From contig CM049311.1 of assembly GCA_026874595.1 (NCBI GenBank), forward strand, positions 73,226,953-73,290,952: a stretch of DNA of 64,000 nt, written 5' to 3'. This stretch comes from Sipunculus nudus (lineage: Eukaryota > Annelida > Sipuncula > Golfingiida > Sipunculidae). Positions 62,038-64,000 of the stretch are shown here, piece by piece. A program made the position numbers and the translations under genes. Positions within the stretch are counted from its first letter, which is position 1, and each line of letters opens with the position of its first letter. The notes under the pieces were generated by a model. That model saw only the letters and a program-made list of their open reading frames with translations. It was not told the origin of the DNA and searched no databases.

Positions 62038-63030
62038 CTGAAATACAAAGACATCATATGTTGATCTCCCAGTCATTATAACTGGTGGCACCACAACACT
62101 TGAACTGAAATACAAAGACATCATATGTTGATCTCCCAGTCATTATAACCAGTGGCACCACAACACTTGAACTGAAATACAAAGACATCATATGTTGATC
62201 TCCCAGTCATCATAACCGGTGGCACCACAACACTTGAACTGAAATACAAAGACCTCATATGTTGATCTCCCAGTCATTATAACCGGTGGCACCACAACAC
62301 TTGAACTGAAATACAAAGACATCATATGTTGATCTCCCAGTCATTATTACCAGTGGCACCACAACACTTGAACTGAAATACAAAGACATCATATGTTGAT
62401 CTCCCAGTCATTATAACCAGTGGCACCACAACACTTGAACTGAAATACAAAGACATCATATGTTGATCTCCCAGTCATTATAACCAGTGGCACCACAACA
62501 CTTGAACTGAAATACAAAGACATCATATGTTGATCTCCCAGTCATTATAACTGGTGGCACCACAACACTTGAACTGAAATACAAAGACAGCATATGTTGA
62601 CCTCCCAGTCATTATAACCGGTGGCACCACAACACTTGAACTGAAATACAAAGACATCATATGTTAATCTCCCAGTCATTATAACCGGTGGCACCACAAC
62701 ACTTGAACTGAAATACAAAGACATCATATGTTGATCTCCCAGTCATTATAACTGGTGGCACCACAACACTTGAACTGAAATACAAAGACCTCATATGTTG
62801 ATCTCCCAGTCATTATAACCGGTGGCACCACAACACTTGAACTGAAATACAAAGACATCATATGTTGATCTCCCAGTCTCGAAAAATGTGGCACCACAAC
62901 ACTTGAACTGAAATACAAAATTATTATAACTAATCTCCCAGTTTATAGCAAGTGGCACCACAACAGTTTTAAGTAAATGTAAATTCATTATTGGTAGATT
63001 TTTCAGTCATAACCAGTGGCACCACAGCAT
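62038..63030 (-). repeat. 67-bp array duplicating the 3' splice site and start of the tetraspanin loop exon
   Basis: About 13 well-preserved and two degenerate units lie directly upstream (in gene orientation) of the true exon. Each unit carries about 20 bases of intron end (TGATGTCTTTGTATTTCAG) and the first ~48 exon bases coding FKCCGATGYNDWEINI. The unit start GATCTCCC (plus strand) recurs exactly every 67 bases: 61996 (true exon), 62063, 62130, 62197 and so on to 62867. Use of any upstream acceptor would read 16 codons and then hit TGA, since the unit has no donor. The outermost units (62867 on) are the most diverged. Confidence 0.92.
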
Positions 63031-64000
63031 GCACTTTCATATTTAGGATATCATTGGCATGGTTAGGACAATGCTGAAACCATAGTATACTTGACTTTCA
63101 GCCTTGAGAAAAAGATAAATACATTTTGGGGTCTACTTGTTGCCTGTAAGGACCGGTGAATTTTCAGCACTGATTGTGGCTATTGATGGATCATGAGATT
63201 CATGCAGTACTGATTAAGTCATTTGGGTTAATTTTGATGACTTTGGGATATCAGATACCGACCCATTCATTTGACCTCAGCTATGTGTGAACATGCCTTG
63301 AGGGGCCGATATATTAAATGAGATAATATAATGGTGATTTCTTGTAGTTATTTATTATTAATCTCATATGACCATGACAGTACTGCTTTATATCCATGGC
63401 TGAACTAGCTGTAAAGATGTAATGACATAGCTAGTAACACATGCACATATCTAGGGGAATCCCAAGTGCATGTTGTGATGTGGTAGCTTTGAAGACATTT
63501 TTGCCATGCTGTGTTAACTGTGAATGTGTGTGGTGTCACCAGTAGGTGGAATTAGTGCTTGGTGCTGCACACTTGCCTCCATGAATGGTACTTTCGGTAC
63601 TTTCTCAAACATCACCAAGGCTCAATGATCTTGCTGTCCTCAAGAAGGCTAGCAGTCAACAGACGTTGCTAGGAAATCCTTGAGACACATTTCAGAGGTT
63701 ATGACAAACTTTGATTTCTGGGTGTCTCTGCGAGTTTATTAAAAGTGTGAACACATAGAGTCATCTCTCGTTGCATAAAGCATTCAACCCAAACCATTTT
63801 TTATAGGCTCAAAATTTGTTTTGAAACAACCGAGGTCACTGGCAATTAAAGTCATGAGGCTGCTGTGTATGTTGATCTGGTTTTTGCCCTTGCAAACAAC
63901 AGTATATTGGAAAGGGCCACCACCCCCCCACCCCCACCCTCCGACCCAATCTTTCTGGGTGTCCTTCAAGGACAGATGTGAGTAAGTGTGGCCTGTTTTT
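63031..64000. other. No gene recognised
   Basis: Presumably a further tetraspanin intron. It has a C-rich stretch at 63919-63950. No exon coding membrane segments 1-3 of the tetraspanin was found here on the minus strand. Confidence 0.4.

Noticed and set aside
61743-62124. Minus-strand frames reading MMSLYFSSSVVVPPVIMTG
   Set aside because: Wrong-frame readings of the 67-bp array and the tetraspanin exon. The exon frame is FKCCGATGYNDW.
62038-63030. CRISPR-like regular repeats (67-bp), and likewise the 180-bp and 282-bp arrays
   Set aside because: Eukaryotic DNA, no unique spacers, and units are fully repetitive or derived from an exon.

Overview
The window is nuclear DNA from an animal, most likely a bivalve or related mollusc. 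The genes have canonical GT-AG introns of hundreds to thousands of bases. They sit in AT-rich, repeat-dense DNA with the kinds of dispersed elements common in bivalves: elements with tandem-repeat cores and terminal hairpins, repeats opening with an AGCTCA hairpin, Harbinger-type MITEs, and a Ty3/gypsy LTR retrotransposon. Species was not determined. There is no sign of bacterial or organellar DNA. Layout: 1-9390 is a tandem array of one Ty3/gypsy-type retrotransposon on the minus strand (partial LTR, internal, LTR, internal, LTR), with integrase upstream of reverse transcriptase/RNase H. 9391-24180 is gene-poor. It holds a Harbinger-type MITE, a pearl-like element with a ~180-bp repeat core, a 2.87-kb foldback element whose arms carry arrays of the palindrome TCGTACGTACGA and which sits in a LINE remnant, a 202-bp MITE and a long TA microsatellite. 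24181-39436 is a complete eight-exon plus-strand gene for an APE1/exonuclease III-type AP endonuclease (313 aa), its introns full of repeats. 39437-52087 holds several minisatellites, TA palindromes, further mobile-element copies and perhaps the 3' UTR of the next gene. 52088-62037 carries the last three coding exons of a minus-strand TspanC8-type tetraspanin, whose introns contain a 45-bp minisatellite (~2.5 kb) and a 282-bp tandem repeat. 62038-63030 is an array of about 15 copies of a 67-bp segment that duplicates the 3' splice site and first codons of the tetraspanin large-loop exon. The last kilobase shows nothing recognisable. The two genes converge (AP endonuclease rightward, tetraspanin leftward) about 12.6 kb apart and have no evident functional link: one is nuclear DNA base-excision repair, the other a membrane scaffold of the group that regulates ADAM10. 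The most unusual features are the splice-acceptor array, the integrase-first tandem retrotransposon, and a recurring near-palindrome (AGGTGGCGCCACCT and variants) in several repeat families.
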